Assembly (NCBI GenBank): GCA_009692065.1
Contig: SHZY01000050.1
Coordinates: 1-37,478 of the forward strand
Source: Gemmataceae bacterium
GTDB lineage: Bacteria; Planctomycetota; Planctomycetia; Gemmatales; Gemmataceae
Reading direction: 5' to 3'
Length of the DNA stretch: 37,478 nt
Shown here: piece after piece, positions 7,849 through 16,443 of the stretch
Position numbering within the stretch: the stretch's first letter is position 1
Layout of the letters: each line of letters begins with the position of its first letter
Notes under the pieces: generated by a model
Told to the model about the DNA's origin: nothing
Database searches by the model: none
The model's input: only the letters and a program-made list of their open reading frames with translations
Made by a program: the position numbers and the translations under genes

Positions 7849-9594
7849 TCATACCGCCTGCGTCCTTCTTTTCTCCAATTCCTTCGCCACCTGCGCCAGC
7901 GTCTTCGTGTTGAACACGTCGCCCTTCTCCAGCCAGCCGCGCCGGGCCACATCGACGCCGAAGCGAGTGAACGCCAGCTCCTCGGTCGCATGGGCATCGG
8001 GGTTGATGACAAGCTGGACCCCAAGGGCCTTGGCCCGTTTGCAGTGGATCCAGTCGAGATCGAGCCGATAGGGGTTCGCGTTGATCTCGATCATCGTGCC
8101 CGCCTTGGCCGCCGCGTGCATAACGGCATCGAGATCGACCTTGTAGGCATCACGTCGCAGCAGCAGTCGGCCCGTCGCATGGCCCAGCATGGTCACGCGC
8201 GGATGGTTGATCGCCTTGATGATGCGGGCGGTTATCTCCTCCTGCGGCTGATTGAAGAACGAATGCACGCTGGCGACCACGTAATCGAAGCTCGCCAAGG
8301 TCTCGTCGTCAAAGTCCAGCGACCCGTCGGCGAGGATGTCCACCTCGGTCCCTTTGAACAGCCGAAAGTTCTTCTGCTTGGCATTGAACGCGTCGATCTC
8401 CTTCTGCTGATCGCGCACGCGCTTCGGCGTCAGGCCGTTGGCGACGGTGAGCGATTGCGAGTGATCTGCGATGCCAAGGTAGTCGTAGCCGAGCGCACGG
8501 GCCGCGTCGGCCATCTGCTCCAGGCTCGCGGCGCCGTCCGACCAGGTTGTGTGATTGTGAAAGACGCCGTGCAGATCGCCGAGTTCGAGCAATTCGGGCA
8601 ACGCCTTCTTCGCCGCGGCGTCGATCTCGCCGGTATCCTCGCGCAACTCCGGTGACACATATTCGAGGTCGAGCGCCTCGTAAATGTCCGGCTCTTCCTT
8701 GATCTTCTTCTTGCAGCCGGCCAGGTCGTATTCGTTGAGCTTGTATCCGTAGTCGATGGCCCGTTGCCGCAGTCGGATGTTGTGCTCCTTGCTCCCCGTG
8801 AAATAGTTGAGGGCGAACGGGAATTGGGCGTCGCTGACGACGCGCAGGTCGGCGTTGATGAGCACGCGCTGCGTATGGTGATCGATCCCCGCGATCGTGA
8901 CGCTCGATTTCGTCGGACCGTGGCCGACCACCCTCTGCACGTTCGGCAGTTTGACGAAGGCATCCATGATCGGTGCAGCATCGTCGGCGCTGACGAGGAT
9001 GTCGATGTCCTTGATCGTTTCCTTGCGCCGGCGCACGCTGCCGCACAACTCCAGGCGATGGATGCCGGGGACCTTCTTCAACTCGGCGACGATCCCCTCG
9101 GCAATCATCATCGCCTGATCGAGGCGCACGCGATTGCCCATCTGATCGAGAAACGCCAGCCCTTCGAGAATGTTTGTCTGCGTCTTGGCGCCGAAGCCCT
9201 TGAGCTTGGCGACGGTCCCCTTGTCGCAGGCTTCCTTCAGTTTTTCGAGCGTGTCGATGCCGAGCTGATCGCTGAGAGCTTTGACCTTCTTCGGTCCCAT
9301 GCCGGGCAGGCGCAGCATTTGCAGCCACCCGGGCGGCGTCTTGGCCTTGAGGTCTTCGTAGAAGGGGAGCTTGCCGGTGGTGACGAGCGTGGTGATCTTG
9401 TCACGCAAGGTTTCGCCGATGCCGGGGATCTGATCGACCGTGCCTGCCTTGACGAGATCTTCGATATTGGTTTCAAGCTGGGCAATGGCCCGGCCTGCGC
9501 GGGCGTAGGAGTTGGCGCGGAAGGGGTTCTCGCCGTGCAATTCGAGCAGCACGGCGATTTCTTCGAGCACGGCGGCGACTTCGGATTTGTCCAT
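7849..9594 (-). CDS. polX: DNA polymerase X family protein with C-terminal PHP domain
   Basis: 581 residues, the usual size of bacterial PolX. The N-terminal 8-kDa-like domain has helix-hairpin-helix motifs at 55-62 (IPGIGETL) and 95-102 (LPGMGPKK). The palm has G185-S186 (CGSVRRRKE) with acidic residues D197 and D199 (KDIDILV) and a third Asp at D249. The PHP domain (about 340-575) keeps its metal ligands: H346-N-H348, D353, H378 (IADHS), E417, H444, and D533/H535 (NPDAH). It should fill short gaps in DNA during base excision repair, with the PHP part giving 3'-5' exonuclease or phosphatase activity. The start is the ATG at 9594, preceded by GAGGGG; an in-frame TTG two codons earlier is less likely. 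It is downstream of argC on the same strand, separated by a palindrome. Confidence 0.93.
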   Translation of the reverse strand: MDKSEVAAVLEEIAVLLELHGENPFRANSYARAGRAIAQLETNIEDLVKAGTVDQIPGIGETLRDKITTLVTTGKLPFYEDLKAKTPPGWLQMLRLPGMGPKKVKALSDQLGIDTLEKLKEACDKGTVAKLKGFGAKTQTNILEGLAFLDQMGNRVRLDQAMMIAEGIVAELKKVPGIHRLELCGSVRRRKETIKDIDILVSADDAAPIMDAFVKLPNVQRVVGHGPTKSSVTIAGIDHHTQRVLINADLRVVSDAQFPFALNYFTGSKEHNIRLRQRAIDYGYKLNEYDLAGCKKKIKEEPDIYEALDLEYVSPELREDTGEIDAAAKKALPELLELGDLHGVFHNHTTWSDGAASLEQMADAARALGYDYLGIADHSQSLTVANGLTPKRVRDQQKEIDAFNAKQKNFRLFKGTEVDILADGSLDFDDETLASFDYVVASVHSFFNQPQEEITARIIKAINHPRVTMLGHATGRLLLRRDAYKVDLDAVMHAAAKAGTMIEINANPYRLDLDWIHCKRAKALGVQLVINPDAHATEELAFTRFGVDVARRGWLEKGDVFNTKTLAQVAKELEKRRTQAV

Positions 9595-9614
9595 GATCAA
9601 TGTCCCCTCTTTTC

Positions 9615-9656
9615 TTCGTTTAGCGCCCGCATGGCGCCACGCGGGCGCTAAACGAA
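9615..9656. repeat. Palindromic repeat, TTTAGCG family, copy 1
   Basis: Perfect 16-bp arms (9615-9630 and 9641-9656, TTCGTTTAGCGCCCGC) flank ATGGCGCCAC, which is itself nearly palindromic. Related copies are at 12801-12846 and 22882-22936. It lies between argC and polX and could act as a terminator for argC or be a mobile palindrome. Confidence 0.85.
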
Positions 9657-9663
9657 CACAGGG

Positions 9664-10677
9664 CTACCACAACCCCGCCTTCTCGTCATACCCATACATC
9701 CGATTGAAATTCTGCACGGCCACACCGCTGGCGCCGCGCACCAGGTTGTCCTCCGCGACCAGCACCACGATTCGCCCACGCACGACGCGCACCGTCATGT
9801 CGATGAAGTTCGTGTGGGCACTGTCCTTCGTCGCGGGGATTTGACTGGTGACACGCACAAACGGCGCGTTTGCATAGTAGGCACGATACAACTCCAGAAG
9901 TTGCGTCTCCGTGAGGGCGCGGTGCGGCGTCGCGTAGATGGTCGTGAAGATGCCGCGATCCATCGGGATCAGGTGCGGCGTGAAGATCACCTCGACCACT
10001 TCGCCGGCCACGTCTGACAACGCCTGCTCGATCTCCGGTGTGTGGCGATGCTGACCGACGTTGTAGGCGACGACACTCTCGTTGCATTCCGGGAAGTGAA
10101 AATTCAGCTTCGGCGTCCGGCCCGCACCGGAGACGCCCGACTTCGAGTCGATGATGATGTCCTTCAGGCCGATGTACTTGCCGGCAACCAGCGGCGCCAG
10201 GCCAAGGATGCCGGTCTGCGGATAGCAGCCGGGATTAGCGACGAGCTGGGCATTTTTGATCTCGTCGCCATAGATTTCGGGCAGGCCATAGACCGCCTTG
10301 GCGAGGTTGTCGAGATCGTGATGGCTTTCGCCGTACCATTGGGCATAGACGTTCGGATCGCGCAGCCGATAGTCAGCGCTCAAGTCAATCACGTGCATGC
10401 CGCGTTGAATTAAGGCCTGAATCGCGTCCATGCTGGCTCCGTGCGGCAAACAGCCGAAGACGCATTCGACGCCTTTTGCAATGAGCTTGTCGGCGTCGAA
10501 CGGCTCCATGCGCAGCTTGATGCGGCCCGCGAGGCTCGGATGCGACTCCGCGACGCCGGGCATCTTGTCATCGCGCGAGGTGACGGCGACGATCTCGGCG
10601 TGCGGATGCCGCAGCAGAATCTTGATCAATTCGGCGGCGGTGTAGCCGGTGCCGCCGAGGATGGCGATTTTGGTCAT
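9664..10677 (-). CDS. argC: N-acetyl-gamma-glutamyl-phosphate reductase
   Basis: 337 residues, standard length. The N-terminal Rossmann fold has GGTGYTAAEL (8-17) for NADPH. The catalytic Cys is C151 in ANPGCYPQTG, and SKSGVSGAGRTP and HRHTPEIEQ follow as in the family. It reduces N-acetylglutamyl phosphate to the semialdehyde, the third step of arginine synthesis. No other arg gene is in the window, so the pathway genes are dispersed. The gene is divergent from the amidase gene at 10802; the 124-bp space between them holds both promoters and half of a palindromic repeat. Confidence 0.95.
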   Translation of the reverse strand: MTKIAILGGTGYTAAELIKILLRHPHAEIVAVTSRDDKMPGVAESHPSLAGRIKLRMEPFDADKLIAKGVECVFGCLPHGASMDAIQALIQRGMHVIDLSADYRLRDPNVYAQWYGESHHDLDNLAKAVYGLPEIYGDEIKNAQLVANPGCYPQTGILGLAPLVAGKYIGLKDIIIDSKSGVSGAGRTPKLNFHFPECNESVVAYNVGQHRHTPEIEQALSDVAGEVVEVIFTPHLIPMDRGIFTTIYATPHRALTETQLLELYRAYYANAPFVRVTSQIPATKDSAHTNFIDMTVRVVRGRIVVLVAEDNLVRGASGVAVQNFNRMYGYDEKAGLW

Positions 10678-10756
10678 GGCGTTTATTCATCCCATTTTGC
10701 AGTGCACGTTCCCACTTCTTCACTGTACATTGACCTTCATTCATCGACCATTGCAG

Positions 10757-10792
10757 GATCCCAGGGGTTCGGAGTACCTCATCCCTGGGCTT
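10757..10792. repeat. Palindromic repeat, GGTACTCCGAA family, half copy
   Basis: The stretch contains GGGGTTCGGAGTACCTCAT followed by CCCTGGGCTT, the same as the right half of the copies at 5137-5191 and 33947-34029. The left half is missing here; CCCAGGG and CCCTGGG can still pair. It lies just upstream of the amidase start. Confidence 0.7.
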
Positions 10793-10801
10793 GAGGGGAA
10801 C

Positions 10802-12127
10802 ATGATCCAAACGATTCACGAAGCCGCCGAGGCGATCCGCGGCAGGCGCGTCACGCCGATCGATCTCGTGCAGCAATGCTTCGACGCCATGGACCGCTGG
10901 GAGAAACACGTCCACGCCTGGGTGTTCATCGATCGCGAGTACGCGCTGGCCGAAGCGAAACGGCTGACCGACGAGTTGGCGACGGGGCGCTATCGCGGCC
11001 CGCTGCATGGCATCCCGATCGGCGTCAAGGATATCTATGATGTCTACGATTGGCCAACCGCGTGCGGCTCCAAGCTGTGGGCGAACAGTATCGCGCGCCA
11101 GGATGCAGCCGTGGTCGCCTCGCTGCGCGAGGCCGGCGCGATCTTCCTTGGCAAGACGGTGACGACCCAGTACGCCAGCTTCGACCCGCCGGTGACGAAA
11201 AACCCCTGGAACCTCGCGCACACTCCGGGCGGCTCCTCGAGCGGTTCGGCAGCAGCGGTCGCCACCGGCATGTGCCTGGGAGCGCTCGGCTCGCAAACCG
11301 GCGGCTCGATCACGCGGCCCGCGTCCTACTGCGGCATCGCGGGGTGCAAGCCGACTTTCGAATCGTTTTCACTTGATGGGATCATGCCGCTCGCATATTC
11401 GATGGATCATCCGGGGCCAATGGCGCACAACGTGATGGATTTGGCGTTGTTGATGCAAGCGATGGGCGGCCGGATCTACGAGTTGCCGCCAAACTACGCG
11501 GAAAAAGCTGAGAGTCCGTCGAGTCGTCCACGCTTTGGTCGTTTGCGCCAACTTTTCGACGAACGCGCAAGTCAACCCGTACGCGACATGATGGACGAGA
11601 TTTGCCATCGCTTTGGTCAAGATGGCGGCCAGGTGGAGGAAGTCGCTTTGCCCCCCGAGTTTTCTGACGTCGTTGCCCGGCATCGCATCGTCATGGCGGT
11701 GGAAGGGGCGCAGTTTCACGAAACACGCCTGCGCCGTCATCCCGACGACTACGCGCCGCGTATCGGACAGCTACTTGAAGAAGGGCTGAGTTGTCCGGCG
11801 CCCGAATACGCGCGCGCCAAGGAGCATCAGAAAGACTTAACTCTGAAAATGGGGATGGCAATGGCGAACGACCTCATCTTGCTGTGCCCCGCAACCACCG
11901 GCCCTGCCCCGCTCGCCGACACCACCGGCGACCCCGCATTCAACTCGCCGTGGAGTTACACAGGGCTGCCGACCATCTCGATCCAAACCGGTTATTTCGT
12001 CGATGGACTGCCGCTCGCGATTCAATTAGTGTCCGGAGCGCTCCGCGAAGATTTGCTCCTCAGCGTTGCCGCATGGTGCGAGAAGCGGCTGGCGCCGAGT
12101 CCGCTGGTGCCGAAGTTGCCGGGCTAG
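10802..12127 (+). CDS. Amidase signature family protein (GatA-like amidohydrolase)
   Basis: 441 residues from the ATG at 10802, which follows GAGGGG; the open frame begins earlier, at 10649, but that part overlaps argC and the repeat. The Ser-cisSer-Lys triad is visible: K76 in IPIGVKDIYD, the cis-Ser in TPGGSSSGSAAAV (145-146), and the nucleophile S169 in GSQTGGSITRPAS. It hydrolyses an amide bond in the cytoplasm. It lacks the length (about 480 residues) and the gatB/gatC neighbours of the Glu-tRNA(Gln) amidotransferase subunit, so a free-standing amidase on an unknown substrate is more likely. Confidence 0.9.
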   Translation: MIQTIHEAAEAIRGRRVTPIDLVQQCFDAMDRWEKHVHAWVFIDREYALAEAKRLTDELATGRYRGPLHGIPIGVKDIYDVYDWPTACGSKLWANSIARQDAAVVASLREAGAIFLGKTVTTQYASFDPPVTKNPWNLAHTPGGSSSGSAAAVATGMCLGALGSQTGGSITRPASYCGIAGCKPTFESFSLDGIMPLAYSMDHPGPMAHNVMDLALLMQAMGGRIYELPPNYAEKAESPSSRPRFGRLRQLFDERASQPVRDMMDEICHRFGQDGGQVEEVALPPEFSDVVARHRIVMAVEGAQFHETRLRRHPDDYAPRIGQLLEEGLSCPAPEYARAKEHQKDLTLKMGMAMANDLILLCPATTGPAPLADTTGDPAFNSPWSYTGLPTISIQTGYFVDGLPLAIQLVSGALREDLLLSVAAWCEKRLAPSPLVPKLPG

Positions 12128-12130
12128 GTA

Positions 12131-12177
12131 TTTCTCCCCTCTCCCTTAATTCCTCTCCCCCGGAGGGGAAAAGGGAA
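12131..12177. repeat. CTCTCCC-type palindromic repeat, degenerate copy
   Basis: A pyrimidine-rich stretch (TCCCCTCTCCC) followed by a purine-rich one (GGAGGGGAAAAGGGA). The same type of sequence occurs at 28574-28620 inside a pseudogene and at 31239-31287 inside xdhC. It lies just after the amidase stop codon. Confidence 0.55.
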
Positions 12178-12193
12178 CCAGGAATCCCATTCC

Positions 12194-12361
12194 ATGCGTG
12201 TCGTCCACCTGATGGCTTCCCCGTTCCTTGGCGGACCCGAACGGCAGGCGCTCGGCCTGGCCCGGCATTTGCCGAGCGAGGCGGGGCCCAACCCGTTCTC
12301 AACGAAGCACGCCGCCACGGCTTCGAAGCGACCGCCCTGATTCACAACACGCCACGTTTCG
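12194..12361 (+). pseudogene. Glycosyltransferase family 4, broken N-terminal fragment
   Basis: The first 27 codons read MRVVHLMASPFLGGPERQAL and then GLARHLP, a typical GT4 (GT-B fold) N-terminus with the glycine-rich PFLGGPERQ loop. After that the homologous frame shifts: a different frame continues with NEARRHGFEATALIHNTPRF, which is also GT4-like. The remaining ~300 residues of a GT4 enzyme are absent. At about 12361 the sequence switches directly to a family 2 glycosyltransferase fragment. The gene is therefore dead, with at least one frameshift and a large deletion. Confidence 0.75.
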
Positions 12362-12794
12362 GACGCCTCGACCGATCGTTCCGCCGAGATTGCACGTCAA
12401 TATGCCGACTGCGGCGTGCGTGTGCTGAAAATGGCGGAGAAACAGGGCAAAGCGGCAGCGCTCAGCACGACTTACTGATCTTCGTCGACGCGCGCCAGCG
12501 CTGGACGGCCGACGCGCTGGCGAGGCTCATCGAGAACTTTGCCTACCCCGCAGTCGGCGCCGTCAGCGTTGCTCTGGTGCTCGAAAGCGAGCCCGGCGTT
12601 CTGGCAGGCGTCGGCATGTACTGGCGATTCGAGAAATGGCGCGCAGGCAGGAAAGCAGGCTCGGCTCGCAGGTGCGGTTGCTCGGAGCGGCGGGGTTGTT
12701 TCTGGTGCTGAAAGCGGCGGCCTGGCTGGCGTTCCGGGGTGGATCAGCGGGGCGGGCGTGGCATAAGGCGCAGTACCAGGCGCCGCCCGCGTGA
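12362..12794 (+). pseudogene. Glycosyltransferase family 2, broken fragment with several frameshifts
   Basis: Three successive frames give one GT2-like sequence. First comes DASTDRSAEIARQYADCGVR and VLKMAEKQGKAAALS, the region after the DGSTD motif. After a frameshift near 12465 comes DLLIFVDARQRWTADALARL and later GVLAGVGMYWRFEKW, the DxD-like and acceptor region. After another shift near 12640 comes RRQESRLGSQV, joined to a hydrophobic tail (LLGAAGLFLVLKAAAWLAFR) that ends at the TGA 12792-12794. Parts between these segments are missing, including the conserved region between the nucleotide-sugar motifs. Together with the upstream GT4 fragment it is the wreck of a polysaccharide locus. Confidence 0.75.
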
Positions 12795-12800
12795 CCCCAG

Positions 12801-12846
12801 TTTACGTTTAGCGTTCGGGTGGCGTCATGCGAACGCTAAACGTAAA
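12801..12846. repeat. Palindromic repeat, TTTAGCG family, copy 2
   Basis: Perfect 17-bp arms (12801-12817 and 12830-12846) around a 12-base loop, with CGTTTAGCG shared with the copy at 9615. It lies 6 bp beyond the stop of the methyltransferase gene and could form its terminator hairpin. Confidence 0.85.
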
Positions 12847-12852
12847 CGAGAA

Positions 12853-13458
12853 TCACGGCCGTTCCTTCTCCAGCGGCGTCACCCACAAATACACGCGGTG
12901 CTCGCGGCTGCCATCCGTTGGGCGGAAGCCGATCTCGCGCTTGGGCTTCACGCCTTCCATGTTGAAATCGTGCGACACGATCCGGCACCCCGGCTTCAGC
13001 TTGTCGAGCTGCGGGATCAGCTTCACGTTCAAGCGAGGCAGTAGATAAAGCGTGATGACGTCGGCCTTGGACAGGTCGAGTTCGAAGATGTCCTGCTGCT
13101 TGATGGTGACCAGGTTCTCGACGCGATTCTTCTTGACGTTCTCCAGCGATTCGCGGACGCGCACCGGGTTGATGTCGAAGCCCCAGGAGCGAACGCCGTA
13201 TTTCTTGGAAGCCAGGACGGGAATACGCCCGTCGCCGCAGCCGAGATCGTAGACGACCTCGCCGGGCCGAATGTCGGCGAGCTCGAACATCTTCTCGACG
13301 ACTTCGTTCGGCGTCGGCACATAGATGACGTCGGGCTCGCGAGCGGGCTGGTCCTTCGCGTCAAGGAATACGCCCCGGCTTTGGGCGGTGGAGATTATCA
13401 GCACGCCGCTTAACGCGAGCAGCGTAAACACCATGGCGACGAGGTTGGTGCGTTTCAT
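12853..13458 (-). CDS. Exported class I SAM-dependent methyltransferase-like protein
   Basis: 201 residues from the ATG at 13458, chosen because GGAGAAG lies upstream; the open frame extends further but overlaps the permease gene. Motif I of class I methyltransferases is clear (VVYDLGCGDGRIPVLA, about 68-83), followed by the acidic residue at the end of strand 2 (GFDINP) and a motif IV-like region (KADVITLYLLP). The first 28 residues (MKRTNLVAMVFTLLALSGVL onward) look like a signal peptide or membrane anchor. That is odd, because SAM is cytoplasmic; an N-terminal anchor with the domain on the cytoplasmic side is the alternative. Substrate unknown. It is 49 bp downstream of the permease gene and probably cotranscribed. 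Confidence 0.82.
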   Translation of the reverse strand: MKRTNLVAMVFTLLALSGVLIISTAQSRGVFLDAKDQPAREPDVIYVPTPNEVVEKMFELADIRPGEVVYDLGCGDGRIPVLASKKYGVRSWGFDINPVRVRESLENVKKNRVENLVTIKQQDIFELDLSKADVITLYLLPRLNVKLIPQLDKLKPGCRIVSHDFNMEGVKPKREIGFRPTDGSREHRVYLWVTPLEKERP

Positions 13459-13507
13459 GAGACTTCTCCAGCAAGGATCTTGATGCCCACGGATAGGGAC
13501 GACGCAA

Positions 13508-15016
13508 TCAATCGTGAGACGTTGTCTCCCCCGAACCCGATACTTGTCCCGACAGCAAATAGAGCGGCACGCCAAGGAAGAGCGGCACGAAGCCGAGCAA
13601 CGAAACCCAGCCGGCCGTGGTCATCGCTGACCAGAAACCGAACAGGCACATGCCGCAGAAAATGATCGGCAACGTCGGATAGAACGGTGCCTTGAGCATG
13701 AACGGCCGCGGGATATTCGGATCGCGGGCGCGCAGGGCGAACATGGATATGCCGGTCAGCAGGAAGAAGATCCAGAACACCGGCGCACTGCCGTCAAAAA
13801 GGGTGTTGAAACCGCCGAAGTGCTCGCGCCACGGGATCGGCGGGATAGAAACCATTGCCAGGTAGGCGTCGATGCCGTCGCGTCCGATTTGCGTGCCGAC
13901 GGCGAGGATCATGCCGATGCTCACGAGCGCCTGGGCCATGAGGGCGAGAATCGGCGCTTTGAGCGTCTGGTTCCAGTACCCGAGGAAGCCGAACACGCGA
14001 TGTTCCTTGCCCAGTGGGAGATAGACGCGCGAGCCGGTGAAAATGAGGCCGTTCATGGCGCCGAGCGCGGAGATCATGACGATGACGCTGATCAACTTGC
14101 CGCCGAAGGCGCCGAAATCCTCGCCGCCGATCTTGGTAAACGCGGCCGTCAAGATGTCCTTGGGCATGGTGAACTTGAACTGCCGGCCCGTCTCGAAGCC
14201 GATCGCATAGATGTAAGCGAAATTGACGACCAGGTAGATGACCGTGATACCAACCGTGCTGAGCAGCAACGCCCGCGTGATGTTGCGGCGGTCGCGCAAG
14301 TCGGCGGCGACGAAGGCGGCATCGTTCCAGCCACCGAAAGCATAGAGCACGAGAATCATGGCGCCGGGAATGCCGCTCTGGCCACGTGTCGTGTCGGGGT
14401 TGACCTCAAAAGCGTTTTCCGCCGGGACAATCATGGCGGCAAGAACGATGAGGGCTAAGCCGAGAAGCTTGATGATCACCAGGCCATTCTGCAGCCATTT
14501 GCCGATGACAACTCCGAAGAAATTCAGGGCCGTCAAGCCGACGATCGCGCCGATGCCAGCCTTGGCGGCGAAGTCGGCGATTTCGGCACTACGTTGACTG
14601 TCGTTAAGGGCATCCTTTCCAATGTCGAAAAGGGCAGCGCAGTATTCGCCGAAGATGAAGGCCATGGCGCCGGTGCTGGCGGTCAGAATGACAGCCAGTT
14701 GCGACCAGCCGAAGAGGAAGCCGAAAGGGCGATCGAGGCCGCGCGTGAGGTAAACATAATCGCCGCCGTAGCGGGGATAAGTCGTGGCCAACTCGGCGTA
14801 ACAGAGGGCGCCGATAAAGGAGAGCAGGCCGCCGAAGGCCCAGACGGCCAAGGCTTCCCAGGGACTGGCGACGCGGATGAAGATGATCGTCGGGATGGTG
14901 AAGATGCTCGACCCGATGACGATGCCGACGATGATGCTGACGGTGTCCCACAGGCTGAGTTGACCGTGCGCGGGGCCGCCGGTCCAGGCTTGACTTTCCG
15001 ACTTCGAATCGCTCAT
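13508..15016 (-). CDS. APC superfamily amino acid permease
   Basis: 502 residues with about twelve hydrophobic helices. The first helix carries SIIVGIVIGSSIFTIPTI, the unwound GSSIF substrate-binding motif of the amino acid-polyamine-organocation superfamily. The following helices (SFIGALCYAELATTYPRYGG, then DYVYLTRGL) match the same family, closest in style to the LAT/y+LAT-like and YfnA/SteT-type transporters. It moves amino acids across the inner membrane. Substrate specificity cannot be read. The start ATG is at 15016. Its neighbour downstream is the exported methyltransferase. Confidence 0.9.
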   Translation of the reverse strand: MSDSKSESQAWTGGPAHGQLSLWDTVSIIVGIVIGSSIFTIPTIIFIRVASPWEALAVWAFGGLLSFIGALCYAELATTYPRYGGDYVYLTRGLDRPFGFLFGWSQLAVILTASTGAMAFIFGEYCAALFDIGKDALNDSQRSAEIADFAAKAGIGAIVGLTALNFFGVVIGKWLQNGLVIIKLLGLALIVLAAMIVPAENAFEVNPDTTRGQSGIPGAMILVLYAFGGWNDAAFVAADLRDRRNITRALLLSTVGITVIYLVVNFAYIYAIGFETGRQFKFTMPKDILTAAFTKIGGEDFGAFGGKLISVIVMISALGAMNGLIFTGSRVYLPLGKEHRVFGFLGYWNQTLKAPILALMAQALVSIGMILAVGTQIGRDGIDAYLAMVSIPPIPWREHFGGFNTLFDGSAPVFWIFFLLTGISMFALRARDPNIPRPFMLKAPFYPTLPIIFCGMCLFGFWSAMTTAGWVSLLGFVPLFLGVPLYLLSGQVSGSGETTSHD

Positions 15017-15114
15017 CGTGATCGTGCTCCGACAAAAGAATCCGCTAGGGTAGCGTTCTTTTTAATCGAGCATGCAGCGGTTTGCCAATCAATTCGCGGG
15101 GAATTTCGACAAAG

Positions 15115-15161
15115 GAGCCCGCAGCGCAAGCAATGGCGACCCTTACTTACGCTGCGGGCTC
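15115..15161. repeat. Palindromic repeat (GAGCCCGCAGCG family)
   Basis: Arms 15115-15133 and 15143-15161 pair over 19 bp with two mismatches. It ends 2 bp from the stop codon of the AI-2E transporter gene, so it may serve as its terminator. From memory, GAGCCCGCAGCGCAAGC-type palindromes are common between planctomycete genes. Confidence 0.75.
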
Positions 15162-15162
15162 A

Positions 15163-16350
15163 TTAGGCGGATCGTTGCGATTCGCTTTCGGCGTGCGCGG
15201 CGTCGGGCTTGCCATTGGGCAGGTCGGCGCCGGCCGGCGTCGGCGCCAACGTTGCGGTGGGGGGCGACGGATGGGGCATCGGGTCGTCCGTGGAACTCAT
15301 CAGGTCTGCCCAGACACGCCATTCCGGATTGTGGTGGAGGATCGCCTTGATTGCCGCCATGATCGGCATCGCCAAGAACAGACCCGTCATCCCCCAGACC
15401 GCTTCCCATAACATGCACGCCAGCATCACCGTCGTGGCGTTGAGGTCCATGTTGCGACCCATCACCAGCGGCACGATCAGGTACCCTTCTAGTACGATGA
15501 CCACCCAGAAGATTATGAAAACGACCAACGCAACCGCTGGGTTGGAAAGGATGAACGCATCCAGGAACGGTGGAATGCTGGCGAGCACGGGGCCAAAGTA
15601 GGGTATGTAATTGAGGACGGCCAAAAGGATCGCCCAGGTCCAGGCCTGGCTCAGGTCCGCCATCTGATAGACCACACCCATAACAATGGCGAGGCCCAAG
15701 TTGATAATCGTGCGCCAGACGAGATAGGTGCGCACCTGATTAGCCATCTCGATCAGCACCTCGGTGGCCTTTGCCTGCACCTCGTCGCTTGGGCCGAAGA
15801 TGGCGACGGCACGCCGCGCCAGCATCCTGCCTTCCAGGAGAATGAAAAACGTGATAAAGAGCGTGACGATCAGCCGCCAGGACCACAAACTACCATACTT
15901 GGCGGTCTGCCCCACGACGTAGGGAACCGCATCCTTGATGTACTGGAGAATGCCGATCTGGTTGATGCTCTCCGGATTTTTTGGGAAAAGTCCCTCGTCC
16001 AGCGGACCAGGGCTCATTTTTTCGAGCTTGGTCCGAAACTCGTTGTACGCTTCTTTCACCTTTTTTTCGTCGGACAGTTGATTCACGACGCGAGCCACGG
16101 ACGCGGCAAAGACCGTCGTAATCAGTAGGTTGGCGACCACCAGCAAAATGACGACGGTGATGCAAGCCAGGCTCCAGCGGATCTTCAACGTCTGGTGCAG
16201 CCACGCGGCCGCCGGGCCCAGCACGGTCGCCAACATGAGCGAAATCAACAACGGGACGAAGACCGGCTCGCCCAGGTAAAGGCCGACGACGCCGGTCAGC
16301 AAGAGCAGCACGCTCAAACCGATGCGACTGGCCGTGTTGAATGGCAACAT
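15163..16350 (-). CDS. AI-2E family transporter
   Basis: 395 residues. Hydrophobic helices are arranged as in the AI-2E transporter family (YdiK/TqsA/PerM-like): two near the N-terminus, one at about 60-80, a soluble loop at about 90-135, then a cluster ending in LAVLNYIPYFGPVLASIPPF, a characteristic family motif, and VLEGYLIVPLVMGRNMDLNA, a second one. The last 45 residues are Pro/Ala-rich and probably cytoplasmic. Members export small molecules or ions; the substrate here is unknown. The ATG at 16350 has GGAGT upstream. It follows folD on the same strand, separated by an inverted repeat. Confidence 0.92.
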   Translation of the reverse strand: MLPFNTASRIGLSVLLLLTGVVGLYLGEPVFVPLLISLMLATVLGPAAAWLHQTLKIRWSLACITVVILLVVANLLITTVFAASVARVVNQLSDEKKVKEAYNEFRTKLEKMSPGPLDEGLFPKNPESINQIGILQYIKDAVPYVVGQTAKYGSLWSWRLIVTLFITFFILLEGRMLARRAVAIFGPSDEVQAKATEVLIEMANQVRTYLVWRTIINLGLAIVMGVVYQMADLSQAWTWAILLAVLNYIPYFGPVLASIPPFLDAFILSNPAVALVVFIIFWVVIVLEGYLIVPLVMGRNMDLNATTVMLACMLWEAVWGMTGLFLAMPIMAAIKAILHHNPEWRVWADLMSSTDDPMPHPSPPTATLAPTPAGADLPNGKPDAAHAESESQRSA

Positions 16351-16374
16351 GGAATGACTCCGCGGCGGCGACTC

Positions 16375-16443
16375 AAGGATGAAGGCGGAAGGATGAAGGA
16401 TGAACCGGCACTTTTCATCCTTTATCCTTCCGCCTTCATCCTT
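16375..16443. repeat. Long inverted repeat (AAGGATGAAGGCGGAAGG family)
   Basis: Arms 16375-16404 and 16414-16443 match at 29 of 30 positions around a 9-base loop. It sits between folD and the AI-2E transporter gene and supplies two bases of the folD stop codon. Such a perfect long stem between same-strand genes can stop or attenuate transcription. Confidence 0.85.
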
